Under the pieces are notes generated by a model. It was not told where the DNA came from, made no database searches, and saw only the letters and a program-made list of their open reading frames with translations. The position numbers were made by a program, and so were the translations under genes. Positions 36,373 to 45,157 of a DNA stretch of 64,000 nucleotides are shown piece by piece. Source of the stretch: Anthocerotibacter panamensis C109 (lineage in GTDB: Bacteria > Cyanobacteriota > Cyanobacteriia > Gloeobacterales > Anthocerotibacteraceae); contig NZ_CP062698.1 in NCBI RefSeq assembly GCF_018389385.1, positions 1,429,501 through 1,493,500 on the forward strand, read 5' to 3'. The stretch's first letter is position 1; each line of letters starts with the position of its first letter.

Positions 36373-37374
36373 TTAGGGCGGAAGGAGAAGACCGAGGTTG
36401 GTGCTGGCTTGATACAGCGTTTCGTGGGCGAGGGCATGGGCTTTTTCGGCACCCTGTTTCAAAATCGCCTCCAGATAGCCCGGTTCGGTGGTGAAATGGC
36501 GGTAGCGCTCCTGCATCGGCTCCAGAAAAGCAATCGTAGCGTCGGTGAGCTTGGGTTTGAACTGCCCCCAGCCGCTTATGGCGAATTCCTGCGCGACCGA
36601 CTCCAAGGCTTGGCTGGTCAAGAGGGCGTAGATGGTGAGTAAGTTGGTGGACTCGGGGCGCTTGGGATCGAGGGTCAGTCCACGAATCGGGTCGGTTTTG
36701 GCTTTTTTGATTTTTTTTTGAATCTCGTCAGGGGCATCCAGCAGATTGATCCGGCTCAGGTCGGATTCGTCGGACTTGGACATTTTTTTCGTGCCATCGG
36801 TCAGGCTCATAATTCTAGCCCCTTCTTTTTGGATCAAGGGCTCGGGGAGGCGGAAGGTTTCACCGTAGAGACTGTTAAAACGGCGGGCGATGTCGCGGGT
36901 GATCTCGATGTGTTCTTTTTGGTCGGCTCCTACCGGGACGGCATGGGGCTGATAGAGGAGGATGTCCGCTGCCATCAAGACCGGGTAGTTGAGCAGACCC
37001 GCCCCCACATTCTCCCCCTGGCGCAGGCTCTTCTCCTTAAATTGAGTCATCGCCTCGAGCCAGTTGAGCGGAGTCTGGGTCATCAAAAGCCAGGTGAGCT
37101 GACTATGGGCGGGGATATGAGACTGAATAAAGATTGTCGCGTGGGTCAGGTCTATCCCGCAGGCTAGATAGAGGGCAGCCACGGCGCGGGTGGCAGCACG
37201 CAATTGCTGGGGGTCATGGGGGATGGTGATGGCGTGGAGGTCTACGACACAAAAATAATTATCGTATTTTTCTTGTTGGGCAACCCAGTTGCGCATAGCT
37301 CCCAGGTAGTTGCCGAGATGGAGTTGACCGGTGGGCTGAATGCCAGAGAGGGTACGGGGTTTGACAGGCGTCAT
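36373..37374 (-). CDS. trpS: Tryptophanyl-tRNA synthetase
   Basis: This 333-residue class I synthetase has the HIGH-like motif GQLHLGNYLGAMRNW and the KMSKS loop (DGTKKMSKSDES). Also visible are MAADILLYQPHAVPVGADQK and the GENVGAGLLNYP region, all diagnostic for TrpRS. It charges tRNA(Trp). The length is normal. It is about 185 bases upstream of gyrB on the same strand; that gap has no gene. Confidence 0.96.
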   Translation of the reverse strand: MTPVKPRTLSGIQPTGQLHLGNYLGAMRNWVAQQEKYDNYFCVVDLHAITIPHDPQQLRAATRAVAALYLACGIDLTHATIFIQSHIPAHSQLTWLLMTQTPLNWLEAMTQFKEKSLRQGENVGAGLLNYPVLMAADILLYQPHAVPVGADQKEHIEITRDIARRFNSLYGETFRLPEPLIQKEGARIMSLTDGTKKMSKSDESDLSRINLLDAPDEIQKKIKKAKTDPIRGLTLDPKRPESTNLLTIYALLTSQALESVAQEFAISGWGQFKPKLTDATIAFLEPMQERYRHFTTEPGYLEAILKQGAEKAHALAHETLYQASTNLGLLLPP

Positions 37375-37619
37375 CGGCAGTTAGGTCTCTTGCGGTATAG
37401 CTATCGTAACGCTTGAGGGTTACGGCAGGACGATCAGGACTACATAGTAGAGGCCATGCGAGCAGCAAGCACGTTGGTGTCTTCATGGATAGACACTCTC
37501 TCCAGCGGTGTAGGCGGACGAATCCAGAACGCGCTTGAAATACTCCCCTAGGATATTTAATCTCTGGGTACCGGTTTTTAAAGTGGGAGCAGCCCAACCT
37601 TATGACCGGAGCACTTCCC

Positions 37620-38111
37620 ATGAAGCGTCCGTATATAACCGCCTTGGCAGCTTTTGCCTTGTTGAGCGCATGTGCCCTACCACTTATGGCCCAAGAGCCT
37701 TCTGGGTCAGCTCCGACAGACCAACCCATCAGCCCTACAGATAAACCTCCCTATGACCAACCTGCACCCACTACCCCGCCACCCCAGCCAACGGACAGCT
37801 ACCCCGGCGCTACCACTGAGCCCATCCCTCCTGAACCCGCGCAACCCGCTACGCCCGGTGTTACCCTCAACCTCAATCCGGGTTCACGCTATGGAGCCCT
37901 GCCGCTGTGGCTGCGTCCCTCCACCTATGTCTACGGCAAAGAAGTCCGTACCCAAGTAGGAGCGCGGGGGGCACGGTTTTTCAGCGCCGAGTACAACCGG
38001 ATGGCACAAAAAGAAGCTAAGCAAGCCGCTGATGAGTTCGCAGCAGCCGACTATTCCACCGATATCTTTACCTGTGCCGACAACGAAGTGGTGGAGAAAA
38101 ACTGCCAGTAA
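37620..38111 (+). CDS. Secreted proline-rich protein
   Basis: I start at ATG 37620, with GGAG about 9 bases upstream (163 residues). A signal peptide (KRPYITALAAFALLSACALP) is followed by a Pro/Thr/Gln-rich low-complexity linker of about 60 residues (TDKPPYDQPAPTTPPPQPTD). A small C-terminal domain rich in Ala and Lys ends with two Cys (FTCADNEVVEKNC). The Ser-Ala-Cys in the signal could be a weak lipobox. The function is unknown. A terminator follows. Confidence 0.6.
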   Translation: MKRPYITALAAFALLSACALPLMAQEPSGSAPTDQPISPTDKPPYDQPAPTTPPPQPTDSYPGATTEPIPPEPAQPATPGVTLNLNPGSRYGALPLWLRPSTYVYGKEVRTQVGARGARFFSAEYNRMAQKEAKQAADEFAAADYSTDIFTCADNEVVEKNCQ

Positions 38112-38131
38112 TACTGAAATTAAACCAACGG

Positions 38132-38170
38132 TGGAAGGTGCCAGGTTTTCCCGCGCCCTTCCATTTTTTT
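38132..38170 (+). terminator. Rho-independent terminator after the proline-rich protein
   Basis: TGGAAGG (38132-38138) pairs with CCTTCCA (38157-38163), and seven T residues follow directly (38164-38170). Confidence 0.85.
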
Positions 38171-38422
38171 GAGTGGACTACTTATCCTCCCTCCAGGGGT
38201 CTGAAGCAGCAGACTTAACCCTTTCTTCACAACAGGATGATTACTTCTAGCGCCGATCCCATCAAGTGGTTGGTCCTCACCAAGCTTGCAGGTAGTCAGC
38301 CAGCAGATGCGTCTGTTTTGAGCGCAGACCATCCATCACCCTAGCCCCTGTAGAACAATCAGGAAGACAGCGCTTCCGGCAAGGCAAATTGAGGGCAGCA
38401 ATCAGCTATAAATGGAATATAT
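38171..38422. other. Intergenic stretch without a recognisable gene
   Basis: I read this stretch on both strands between the terminator at 38132-38170 and the small gene at 38423. It has no start with a ribosome-binding site and no convincing protein or RNA motif. Confidence 0.5.
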
Positions 38423-38650
38423 CTACACGACCGGCAGTTTATATTCCGCAATTTTCATGAACCAAGGATCAGCCAAAACGTTGCGGTAGCTGATATAGGA
38501 GTTTCGGTCACAGTCATCTACCAGTTCAAACTTCTGGGAATAGATCAACTTGAACTTAAAGCAAATCCCCGTGAATCCACAATATTCCCAGATGCAGTAA
38601 GTATCTGGATGGTAATACAGCATTCCTTTTTTGAGTGCTTCAACAGACAT
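38423..38650 (-). CDS. Small protein of unknown function
   Basis: This 75-residue protein starts at ATG preceded by GAGGAAG at 4 bases, a strong site. It is rich in Tyr, Cys and Phe (YHPDTYCIWEYCGFTGICFK, then CDRNSYISYRNVLADPWFMK). There is no signal peptide or membrane helix. Four Cys could bind metal or form disulfides. I recognise no family. It lies in an AT-richer 1.2-kb stretch with a receptor relic, so it may be an accessory gene. Confidence 0.5.
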   Translation of the reverse strand: MSVEALKKGMLYYHPDTYCIWEYCGFTGICFKFKLIYSQKFELVDDCDRNSYISYRNVLADPWFMKIAEYKLPVV

Positions 38651-38749
38651 GCAACTTCCTCGTCAGGTATACGTCCGAAGTGGGTGTTCAATGACCGTTT
38701 GTTGGGTGAAACTTATCCCTTCTCTACCTTAAGATAGAGAGGAGATCTG

Positions 38750-38869
38750 TATGACTTACATCGTACCACCTGCCTTTAAGTTTTTACCAAATTTTGTCAT
38801 CAACCTTGGGACATACAAAAAGTTTGGGTTGGGAATGTACGGTATGTTCCCATAAAAAAGCCCCCTTGA
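38750..38869 (+). CDS. Possible 39-residue small protein
   Basis: GAGGAG (38738-38743) stands exactly 6 bases before ATG 38750, a textbook initiation site. The short frame reads MTYIVPPAFKFLPNFVINLG and then GTYKKVWVGNVRYVPIKKPP, a basic, aromatic-rich peptide. It ends inside the terminator-like hairpin of the opposite-strand relic. Only the initiation site supports it; no homology is known to me. Confidence 0.35.
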
Positions 38870-38877
38870 GCGGGGGC
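38854..38877 (-). terminator. Rho-independent terminator for the TonB-receptor relic
   Basis: On the minus strand GCCCCCGCTCAAGGGGGC forms a 6-base GC stem followed by six T residues. It lies about 30 bases after the stop at 38909, the normal position for the end of the former receptor gene. Confidence 0.8.
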
Positions 38878-38908
38878 ATATTTCCAACTAGGGCAGCTAG
38901 CTAAGGAG

Positions 38909-39187
38909 CTAGAATGTTGCCTCCAAGCCAGCGCGGAAGGTTGTCCCAGGACTAGGAGAACCTACCCCACTAAACAATTCATACCGGTCATTGAAGATAT
39001 TGAAAACCCCGCCTGTCAGATTAATTACAGCGCTGAGAGGAATGCTGGTCGTAATATCCCAGCGGCTATACCCCGGCGTGAAGAAGGGACCCACGATGGG
39101 GCGGTCCCCCACAATAAAGCCGGACAGGGCCGCATTAAAAGCCGTAGATTTGTACTGGAAGCGTAGCGCCGTATTCGTAAAGCATTA
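38909..39187 (-). pseudogene. C-terminal relic of a TonB-dependent outer-membrane receptor
   Basis: About 90 residues remain: TNTALRFQYKSTAFNAALSG, then PGYSRWDITTSIPLS, LTGGVFNIFNDRYELFSGVG and the end GTTFRAGLEATF with terminal Phe. Alternating strands, the 'GVFNIFNDRY' plug-to-barrel signature and the final aromatic residue are typical of TonB-dependent receptors. Just upstream an in-frame stop (near 39187) and unrelated sequence follow, so the ~600-residue remainder is gone. Its terminator is preserved. Confidence 0.8.
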
Positions 39188-39347
39188 TGGAAAAATGTTC
39201 CCTATCCCAAGCGGCTGTGGGGATAGCTGGCGTTTCGCTAAACGGATGGTCACGCGCTGCGAGAACGGAACACGCTAACCTGGAAAGAGGGTTTAACTAT
39301 TCCCATCAGGTTACTTCTTGCTGCGGTTCACGCTTCCGAGGGCAGCC

Positions 39348-40436
39348 ATGCCGACCATTTCCGTCCCACTCCCGACCCATCCCTATACCCTGCACCTAGC
39401 AGCCTTGAACCAATTGGGAGCGCTAGTGCAATCCCAAGTCAGAGGGCGTAAGCTCCTTTTGGTGAGCCAGCCTGCGATATTTAACGCCTGGGGAGAGCGG
39501 GTTTTGACCTCCTTGGGTGAAGCGGGCTATGGAGTCGGGGTCTGTCTAATACCGGCGGGCGAACGCTTTAAGAATTTTCGTACCCTACAGCGGATTTTTG
39601 CGGAGTGCCAAAACCATGGGCTGGACCGAGGCTGTGGACTGGTAGCGCTTGGCGGCGGCGTAGTCGGAGATATCACTGGTTTTGCGGCGGCGACCTGGCT
39701 GAGGGGTATTCCGGTGGTACAGGTGCCAACTTCACTGCTCGCCATGGTGGATGCAGCCATCGGAGGTAAGACTGGTGTAAACACCCCCCAAGGTAAAAAC
39801 TTAATCGGAGCCTTTCATCAGCCCGCCCTCGTCCTCATGGACCCGGAGGTGCTCACCACGCTCCCCGCCCGCGAGTGGCGCTCTGGCTTGGCGGAGGTCA
39901 TTAAGTACGGCGTGATCTGGGACTCCCAGTTATTTGAACTGCTGGAGCAACAGCCCACTTTGGCTGCCAAAAAACTTCCTCCCGACACCCTCCTCAGCTT
40001 GCTCACCCACGCTGCTCAAGCCAAAGCGCAGGTCGTCACCAAAGATGAACGAGAAGGTGGGCTCCGGGCTATCCTTAACTACGGTCACACCTTGGGCCAC
40101 GCCATCGAGACCGCGACGCACTACCGTAAATATACGCATGGAGAAGCGGTGGGCCTGGGGATGCTCGGGGCCGGTCGTCTGGCGGTCCGCTTGGGGCTCT
40201 GGTCTACCGAGGCGTGTGCCCGTCAGGATACCCTGATCGCCCGAGCAGGTTTGCCCATGCAATTCCCAGCACTCGATCCCGGACTGTTGCTCTCATTGAT
40301 GCAGGGCGACAAAAAAGTAGAGGCAGGACGGGTCCGTTTTGTCCTGCCCACGCGCATCGGTCAAGCAGAACTGGTAGATAATCTCCCGCGTGAAAAGGTA
40401 CTTCAGGTCGTGCAGGAGTTGGTTGGGACTGCATAA
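39348..40436 (+). CDS. aroB: 3-dehydroquinate synthase
   Basis: The start is ATG 39348 (362 residues); an ATG ten codons upstream is open but adds a non-homologous head. NAD-binding GLVALGGGVVGDITGFAAAT, the metal-site HGEAVGLGM and GHTLGHAIE, and the GGKTGVNTPQGKNLIGAFHQ block are all present. The enzyme makes 3-dehydroquinate in the shikimate pathway. Length is normal for AroB. Confidence 0.95.
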   Translation: MPTISVPLPTHPYTLHLAALNQLGALVQSQVRGRKLLLVSQPAIFNAWGERVLTSLGEAGYGVGVCLIPAGERFKNFRTLQRIFAECQNHGLDRGCGLVALGGGVVGDITGFAAATWLRGIPVVQVPTSLLAMVDAAIGGKTGVNTPQGKNLIGAFHQPALVLMDPEVLTTLPAREWRSGLAEVIKYGVIWDSQLFELLEQQPTLAAKKLPPDTLLSLLTHAAQAKAQVVTKDEREGGLRAILNYGHTLGHAIETATHYRKYTHGEAVGLGMLGAGRLAVRLGLWSTEACARQDTLIARAGLPMQFPALDPGLLLSLMQGDKKVEAGRVRFVLPTRIGQAELVDNLPREKVLQVVQELVGTA

Positions 40437-40516
40437 GTCTTCTCCGCCTTGACAGCTTGGTGGAGCAGTACTTCTTATGGGGATGTTTTATACTGAGCCG
40501 TGAGGTGTGAAGGGCT

Positions 40517-42289
40517 ATGGAACAACTCCAGGAAGAGCGCAGACAGGGCAGTCGGGGCACCAAGACGCTGGTGCTGATGGCGGTAGTGTTGCTGCTGACG
40601 GGTGGGCTTATCAGTCGCTTGAGTTATCTTCAACTTTGGGAAGGCCCCAACTATCGAGAACGTGCGGAGAAGAACCGCATCCGTCCCTGGTACCGTGCCC
40701 CTGCCCGCGGCGAAATCCTCGACCGCAAAGGACGCATCCTCGCTAGCCACCGTCAGGTCTACTCGCTCTATCTGGAGCCTTCCGATAACCGCAAGGAAGA
40801 CTGGCCTCGGGTTCTGGAGATCCTGGCTCCTCATGTCAAGTTCTCTGTAGCCGAGATGCAGGAGAAGTTGGACAAGACGGGCTACCACTCACCCTATCCC
40901 GTGCTTATCCTGCCGGACATCGACCCTCAGCTCATCACCTTGATCCGGGAATACCAAAATCAACTCCCCGGCGTCGAAGTTGTGGTAGACAGCGCCCGCT
41001 ATTACCCCCACGGAGCGATTGCCTCTCAAATCATTGGCTATACCGGAGAGATCTCCGAGAAAGAACTCAACCGCCGCAAGGCGCTCGACCAAAATTATCG
41101 GCCTGGAGATCTGGTGGGCAAGCTCGGCGTCGAAGCCCTTTTTGAAGAAGACCTCCATGGTACTTGGGGCGGCGAACTGCGTGAGGTCAATGCCGCCGGT
41201 CAAAAGATCCGGGACCTCGGCAAAATCGATCCCAAGCCGGGACAGCCCATCAAACTCACCCTCGATATCGAACTGCAAAAAGCAGCGGAGGCTGTCCTGG
41301 GCACGCGCCGGGGAGCTGTGGTCGCGCTGGATGTCAACACAGGTGAAATTTTGGTCATGGCAAGTCACCCTGGGTTTGACCCCAACCTCTTCACCCGACG
41401 TATCACCAAAGATGAGTGGGTTGCCTTGCAAGGGCTAGACCATCCGTTTTTAAACCGGGCGGTGCGGCCCTACGCCCCAGCAAGTACTTTTAAGATTGTG
41501 GTGACAGCAGCCGCCCTTGAGTCAGGCCGATTCAGCCCACAGACCCGACTCAATACCTTTGGGGCCTATCGCGTCGGCAATCGCTTCTTCAAGGAGCACA
41601 ATGGACGCGGTTGGGGAGTCGTCGGTTTTGAGAAGGCGCTCGCTGTGAGTGCGGATACTTTTTTCTATCAGGTGGGCCTCAAACTTGGTCCAGACCCCAT
41701 CGCCAGCATGGGCCGCAATTTTGGTTTTAGCCAGCGCACCGCCTTGGATCTCCCCTCGGAGTCGCCGGGACTTATGCCCACCGAGGACTGGAAAAAAGCG
41801 ACCTTCCGCGACTACTGGCGGGCCGGGGACTCGGCTAACTTTGCCATCGGTCAGGGCTATGCTCTGGTCACGCCCCTCCAGAATGCCTTGATGATTGCCG
41901 CTATCGCCAATGGCGGGCAACTCGTAACCCCCCGGTTGCGCCAAGATACCCCTGTGGTGCACCAACCGGTGCCGGTGCAGCCCAAGACTCTAGACGTGAT
42001 CCGCCGGGGATTGCGGGCGGTAACGGCTCCAGGGGGCACGGCCTATCGCGTATTAGGGGGGGCGGGCATGGTCCCTAACGCCGGGAAAACCGGGACTGCT
42101 GAAGACTACAACAGCCACCGGACCAATGCTGTTTTTGTCGGATATGCCCCCTTAGACCACCCACAGATTGCTGTATCGGTCATGGTGGAGCAAGGCGGTC
42201 ATGGGGGCAGCGATGCCGCTCCCGTCGCTGCGGAAATTTATAAACACTACTTTGCGCAGAAAGGAGATGCCGTACCTTCGCAAAAATAA
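40517..42289 (+). CDS. mrdA: Penicillin-binding protein 2 (elongation transpeptidase)
   Basis: This 590-residue protein has one N-terminal membrane helix (about 17-37). A PBP dimerisation domain follows (RAPARGEILDRKGRILA and the GQ/GYTGEIS region). The transpeptidase domain has S-T-F-K in PYAPASTFKI, the S-A-D motif (VSADTFFYQVG) and K-T-G-T (AGKTGTAED). It cross-links peptidoglycan during side-wall growth with RodA. The length and motif order are those of PBP2 rather than FtsI. RodA is not adjacent. Confidence 0.93.
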   Translation: MEQLQEERRQGSRGTKTLVLMAVVLLLTGGLISRLSYLQLWEGPNYRERAEKNRIRPWYRAPARGEILDRKGRILASHRQVYSLYLEPSDNRKEDWPRVLEILAPHVKFSVAEMQEKLDKTGYHSPYPVLILPDIDPQLITLIREYQNQLPGVEVVVDSARYYPHGAIASQIIGYTGEISEKELNRRKALDQNYRPGDLVGKLGVEALFEEDLHGTWGGELREVNAAGQKIRDLGKIDPKPGQPIKLTLDIELQKAAEAVLGTRRGAVVALDVNTGEILVMASHPGFDPNLFTRRITKDEWVALQGLDHPFLNRAVRPYAPASTFKIVVTAAALESGRFSPQTRLNTFGAYRVGNRFFKEHNGRGWGVVGFEKALAVSADTFFYQVGLKLGPDPIASMGRNFGFSQRTALDLPSESPGLMPTEDWKKATFRDYWRAGDSANFAIGQGYALVTPLQNALMIAAIANGGQLVTPRLRQDTPVVHQPVPVQPKTLDVIRRGLRAVTAPGGTAYRVLGGAGMVPNAGKTGTAEDYNSHRTNAVFVGYAPLDHPQIAVSVMVEQGGHGGSDAAPVAAEIYKHYFAQKGDAVPSQK

Positions 42290-42355
42290 TGAGACTTCTG
42301 GGTAGATTTACGCCAAACTACGGATTTCCTGGGATAGTTTCTCGCTAATTCCATG

Positions 42356-42383
42356 TTGAATACTGGGATAAAAAGTGTAGAAT
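42356..42383 (+). promoter_or_regulatory. Sigma-70 promoter for the HU gene
   Basis: TTGAAT (42356-42361) and TAGAAT (42378-42383) are separated by 16 bases. A leader of about 90 bases would precede the HU GTG start. Confidence 0.6.
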
Positions 42384-42482
42384 ATGTCATTGAAATTCTT
42401 GGCTCAAGGGAGTTTCAGCCTTCCGAACTGCTGGAACCCCCTGTTTGAGAAGCCCACTTACCTGATGTATGAGGAGAGCACG

Positions 42483-42770
42483 GTGAACAAAGGTGAATTG
42501 GTTGACGCGGTAGCTAAAAAGACAGACAAGACCAAAAAAGATGTCGATCAGATTATCTCGGCGGCCCTGGAAGCCATTATGGAGGCGGTTTCCTCGGACC
42601 AGAAAGTAACGCTGGTTGGTTTTGGCTCCTTTGAGGCCCGCGAACGTCAAGAACGGGAAGGCCGCAACCCGCAAACGGGGGCCAAGATGACCATTAAGGC
42701 TTCCAAAGTCCCGGCCTTCGCCGCAGGTAAGTCCTTCAAAGAAAAAGTCGAAGGCTCGGTAGCTGAGTAG
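42483..42770 (+). CDS. hup: HU-family DNA-binding protein
   Basis: The start is GTG 42483, with GAGGAG 6 bases upstream; a longer open frame begins at 42384 but covers the promoter. The 95-residue protein begins MNKGELVDAVAKKTDKTKKD and has the HU core VTLVGFGSFEARERQEREGR. The Pro-tipped DNA-bending arm (GRNPQTGAKMTIKASKVPAF) is complete. HU compacts and bends DNA and is abundant in the nucleoid. The length is typical. Confidence 0.94.
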   Translation: MNKGELVDAVAKKTDKTKKDVDQIISAALEAIMEAVSSDQKVTLVGFGSFEARERQEREGRNPQTGAKMTIKASKVPAFAAGKSFKEKVEGSVAE

Positions 42771-42823
42771 TCGGACGACTTTTCTCCCCATGACATAATA
42801 GGAAAGAGCTAACCGGGGATGTC

Positions 42824-42997
42824 ATGGATGTTCAAGTGATGCGCGAAAATCTGGTAGCGATCCGTGACCGTCGCCAACTTCTGGTAGACCTCCTGGAACG
42901 TACTGACCTGTCGGAGGCTCTGCGCTCAGATATCGGGCAGGCCCTCGAAGAACTAGATGATCTGGTACAGGAGTTTGACAAGACCTTCCCTGGGTGA
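42824..42997 (+). CDS. 57-residue coiled-coil small protein
   Basis: The frame starts at ATG 42824 and gives MDVQVMRENLVAIRDRRQLL, then DLSEALRSDIGQALEELDDL, ending FDKTFPG. The heptad pattern of Leu and Ala suggests one or two coiled-coil helices. It is well placed 53 bases after HU and 31 bases before the methyltransferase ATG, and codon use resembles its neighbours. It is too short for usual gene callers. The function is unknown. Confidence 0.6.
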   Translation: MDVQVMRENLVAIRDRRQLLVDLLERTDLSEALRSDIGQALEELDDLVQEFDKTFPG

Positions 42998-43028
42998 ATC
43001 CGTTGGGCGGCAGGGAGCATTTAGCTCT

Positions 43029-43883
43029 ATGGCAGATTGGTCAATCCAACCTACCGCTGATGGGTCGGTTACTTTTTTTTCCCATATCTTCCAGGAAGCC
43101 TTCCACAGCCACACCGGGGCCTACCAAGAAGCTTTGGGCAAGTTTGTCTACCCTAGCGGTTTATTAAAGCGGGCGGGGCCTATTCGCCTGCTGGATATTT
43201 GTTATGGGTTGGGGTACAACAGTGCTGCACTCCTGGAATGCCTGTGGCAAGAACGTCCTGGGGTAAAGGTTGAGGTCATTGCTCTGGACTTAGATCCCAC
43301 CGTCGCTCAAGTGGCTAAGAATTTAGGTTGGCTGGCCTCCTGGTCGCTGGCTGCAGAACCCCTTGGGCAGCTTGCCACAGATTTGCAAGTGACGACTGAG
43401 GGTCTGGAGGCTGTTTTTTGGGCTGGAGATGCCCGTGAGACCATCCAACGGGTACCCCTGGGTTGGGCAGACGGAATTTTCCTGGACCCCTTCTCACCTG
43501 CTCGCTGTCCGATGCTATGGACGGCTGAATTTCTGGCACTAGTTGCCCAACGGCTCCATCCCGAGGGGCGTTTGGTGACCTATAGTGCTGCTGCTGCTGT
43601 TCGGCAGGGACTCCGGTTGGCGGGGCTCACTGTTCGCTCTACCCCGCCGGTAGGTCGCCGTAGCCCCGGCACCATCGCTGCTTTTGGAGCGGAAGATGGA
43701 TGGGGCATCCCACTCTCTACTCAGGAGCAAGAACATTTATGCACCAAAGCCGCCGTTCCCTATCGTGACCCGACCCTACAGGCCGATACCGAAACGATTC
43801 ACCGGGAGCGTCGTCTGGTGCAGGAAACTTCGGATTTAGCCTCTGGGTCCGCGTGGCGCAGGCGTTGGTTGGTCCGGCCCTAG
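43029..43883 (+). CDS. mnmD: MnmD-like tRNA methyltransferase (MnmC N-domain family)
   Basis: The start is set at ATG 43029 (284 residues), preceded by GGGAG; an upstream open ATG overlaps the small coiled-coil gene. EAFHSHTGAYQEALGKFVYP, DICYGLGYNSAALLE (SAM-binding) and the catalytic GIFLDPFSPARCPMLW, followed by GRLVTYSAAAAVR, match the methyltransferase half of MnmC. It would methylate nm5s2U34 to mnm5s2U34 in tRNAs. The oxidase (MnmC1) domain is absent, as in bacteria with separate MnmD. Confidence 0.88.
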   Translation: MADWSIQPTADGSVTFFSHIFQEAFHSHTGAYQEALGKFVYPSGLLKRAGPIRLLDICYGLGYNSAALLECLWQERPGVKVEVIALDLDPTVAQVAKNLGWLASWSLAAEPLGQLATDLQVTTEGLEAVFWAGDARETIQRVPLGWADGIFLDPFSPARCPMLWTAEFLALVAQRLHPEGRLVTYSAAAAVRQGLRLAGLTVRSTPPVGRRSPGTIAAFGAEDGWGIPLSTQEQEHLCTKAAVPYRDPTLQADTETIHRERRLVQETSDLASGSAWRRRWLVRP

Positions 43884-43890
43884 CGGAGCC

Positions 43891-44256
43891 TTATTCGAGA
43901 TCTAGGGGAAGACCGGGCTGGGCTTTGGTCGGGAAGTCGCGGCCAAATTGCAGGTCGTAGACTTCATCCTCATCCTGGAGTTCTACAGACAGGTCGGAAC
44001 GGGCGTAGCCGACACAGAGTAGCGCGTAGCCCTCTTGCTGCAATGGCTGGGAAATCCCAAAAGCCTCGGGCTGATAGAGCTTCCCGGTGCGGATACGCAC
44101 CGCGCAGGTGGTGCAGACCCCTTGAGCACAGGAGAAGGGTAAATGAATGCCCTGTTCCTGGGCTTGAGCCAACAGATAGCGGTCCTCCTCGACGGACAGC
44201 GACCAATGATTGCCCGTGGCAGGGTCGTGGATTTCAAAGCGGTGGTGTTTCGCCAT
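43891..44256 (-). CDS. [2Fe-2S] ferredoxin with C-terminal extension (FdC2-like)
   Basis: I take ATG 44256 (121 residues). The plant-type cluster loop is C-A-Q-G-V-C-T-T-C with a distant Cys in GYALLCVGYARSDL. The tail LQDEDEVYDLQFGRDF goes beyond a standard PetF and resembles the plastid FdC2/cyanobacterial homologue set. It would carry electrons with a potential different from photosynthetic PetF. Its partner enzymes are not indicated here. Confidence 0.85.
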   Translation of the reverse strand: MAKHHRFEIHDPATGNHWSLSVEEDRYLLAQAQEQGIHLPFSCAQGVCTTCAVRIRTGKLYQPEAFGISQPLQQEGYALLCVGYARSDLSVELQDEDEVYDLQFGRDFPTKAQPGLPLDLE

Positions 44257-44320
44257 GCGTCTATTGTGCCACCACAGAAGCGCCGCCACTATGGGTGATA
44301 GAGCGGCGCAACGACGGTGG

Positions 44321-45016
44321 TTAGAAAGAGACGATATCGCTAGTAAAGCGAGGGAGAATTTCGTATTGATCGGCGGCCTGTCCGCTAAATCCGGTCACCC
44401 GCACACGCTGTCCTGGTTGTAGGGTGCTCACATCAATGCCGGTTGTGGTGTTGATGAAGACTTGGACTTCACCGGAACCATTATTGATAAAGAAGCGGTG
44501 ACCAAAGGGTAGTTCATCCATAATGGGTTGTGTGATTATGCCGTCCACTCTAATCAGTAACCCTTCCGTTGCCTCGCCGACCGCGCCGGTTCCTACCCGT
44601 TCTGGTTGCACTCTTGGCCCTCTGCCCCCAATCTCTACGTCGTTGGAGAAATTCAGGATGAGGCTAAGTAACCCGAAGTTATCGAAAAGTTGGCCGGTTA
44701 CGCGGACACGCTGGCCTACCGGGAGGCCAAGGTTAGCAAAGGTCCTGACGTAAATACCCCCGGTACGGTCCTGGAGCGCGAACCCTTCATCAAAGAGGCT
44801 GGATTGGAAAATTCCTGAAGGAGCAGTGACCGAACCCTCAATAGTTACTATGCTTCCTAAAGGGAAGGTTCGCGCCGTGGCGATATCGATGCCTACTGAG
44901 GCAGCAAGTGCAGCAAAAGCATGTATGGGAGCGAGGGTAAGTCCTAGGATTAGTAGCACTACCTTAAGCAGGGCCGGTATTTCCTGTTGGAAAATTGAGC
45001 GCCTTAAAAGAACCAT
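44321..45016 (-). CDS. Secreted OB-fold protein
   Basis: This 231-residue protein has a signal peptide (LLKVVLLILGLTLAPIHAFA) and two OB-fold-like halves. Each shows a short V-T-I-E-G-S-V / V-R-V-T-G pattern (GLPVGQRVRVTGQLF; LQPGQRVRVTGFSGQ). Similar domains precede extracellular nucleases (YhcR/ExeM type), but no nuclease domain is present. It may bind nucleic acids or sugars outside the cell. The 140 bases upstream are AT-rich and probably hold its promoter. Confidence 0.72.
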   Translation of the reverse strand: MVLLRRSIFQQEIPALLKVVLLILGLTLAPIHAFAALAASVGIDIATARTFPLGSIVTIEGSVTAPSGIFQSSLFDEGFALQDRTGGIYVRTFANLGLPVGQRVRVTGQLFDNFGLLSLILNFSNDVEIGGRGPRVQPERVGTGAVGEATEGLLIRVDGIITQPIMDELPFGHRFFINNGSGEVQVFINTTTGIDVSTLQPGQRVRVTGFSGQAADQYEILPRFTSDIVSF

Positions 45017-45157
45017 AAAATCTCCTCGTGTTGGTCTGTTGGGCTGAAATTTTTGGAATAGTATTAGCGCTATACATACTAGTATAGAAAAATACAGTCC
45101 AAGCTTTCAACGTTCTTATTATAGGCATACTACTAAGTAAATTTTTTATTTAGTCCC

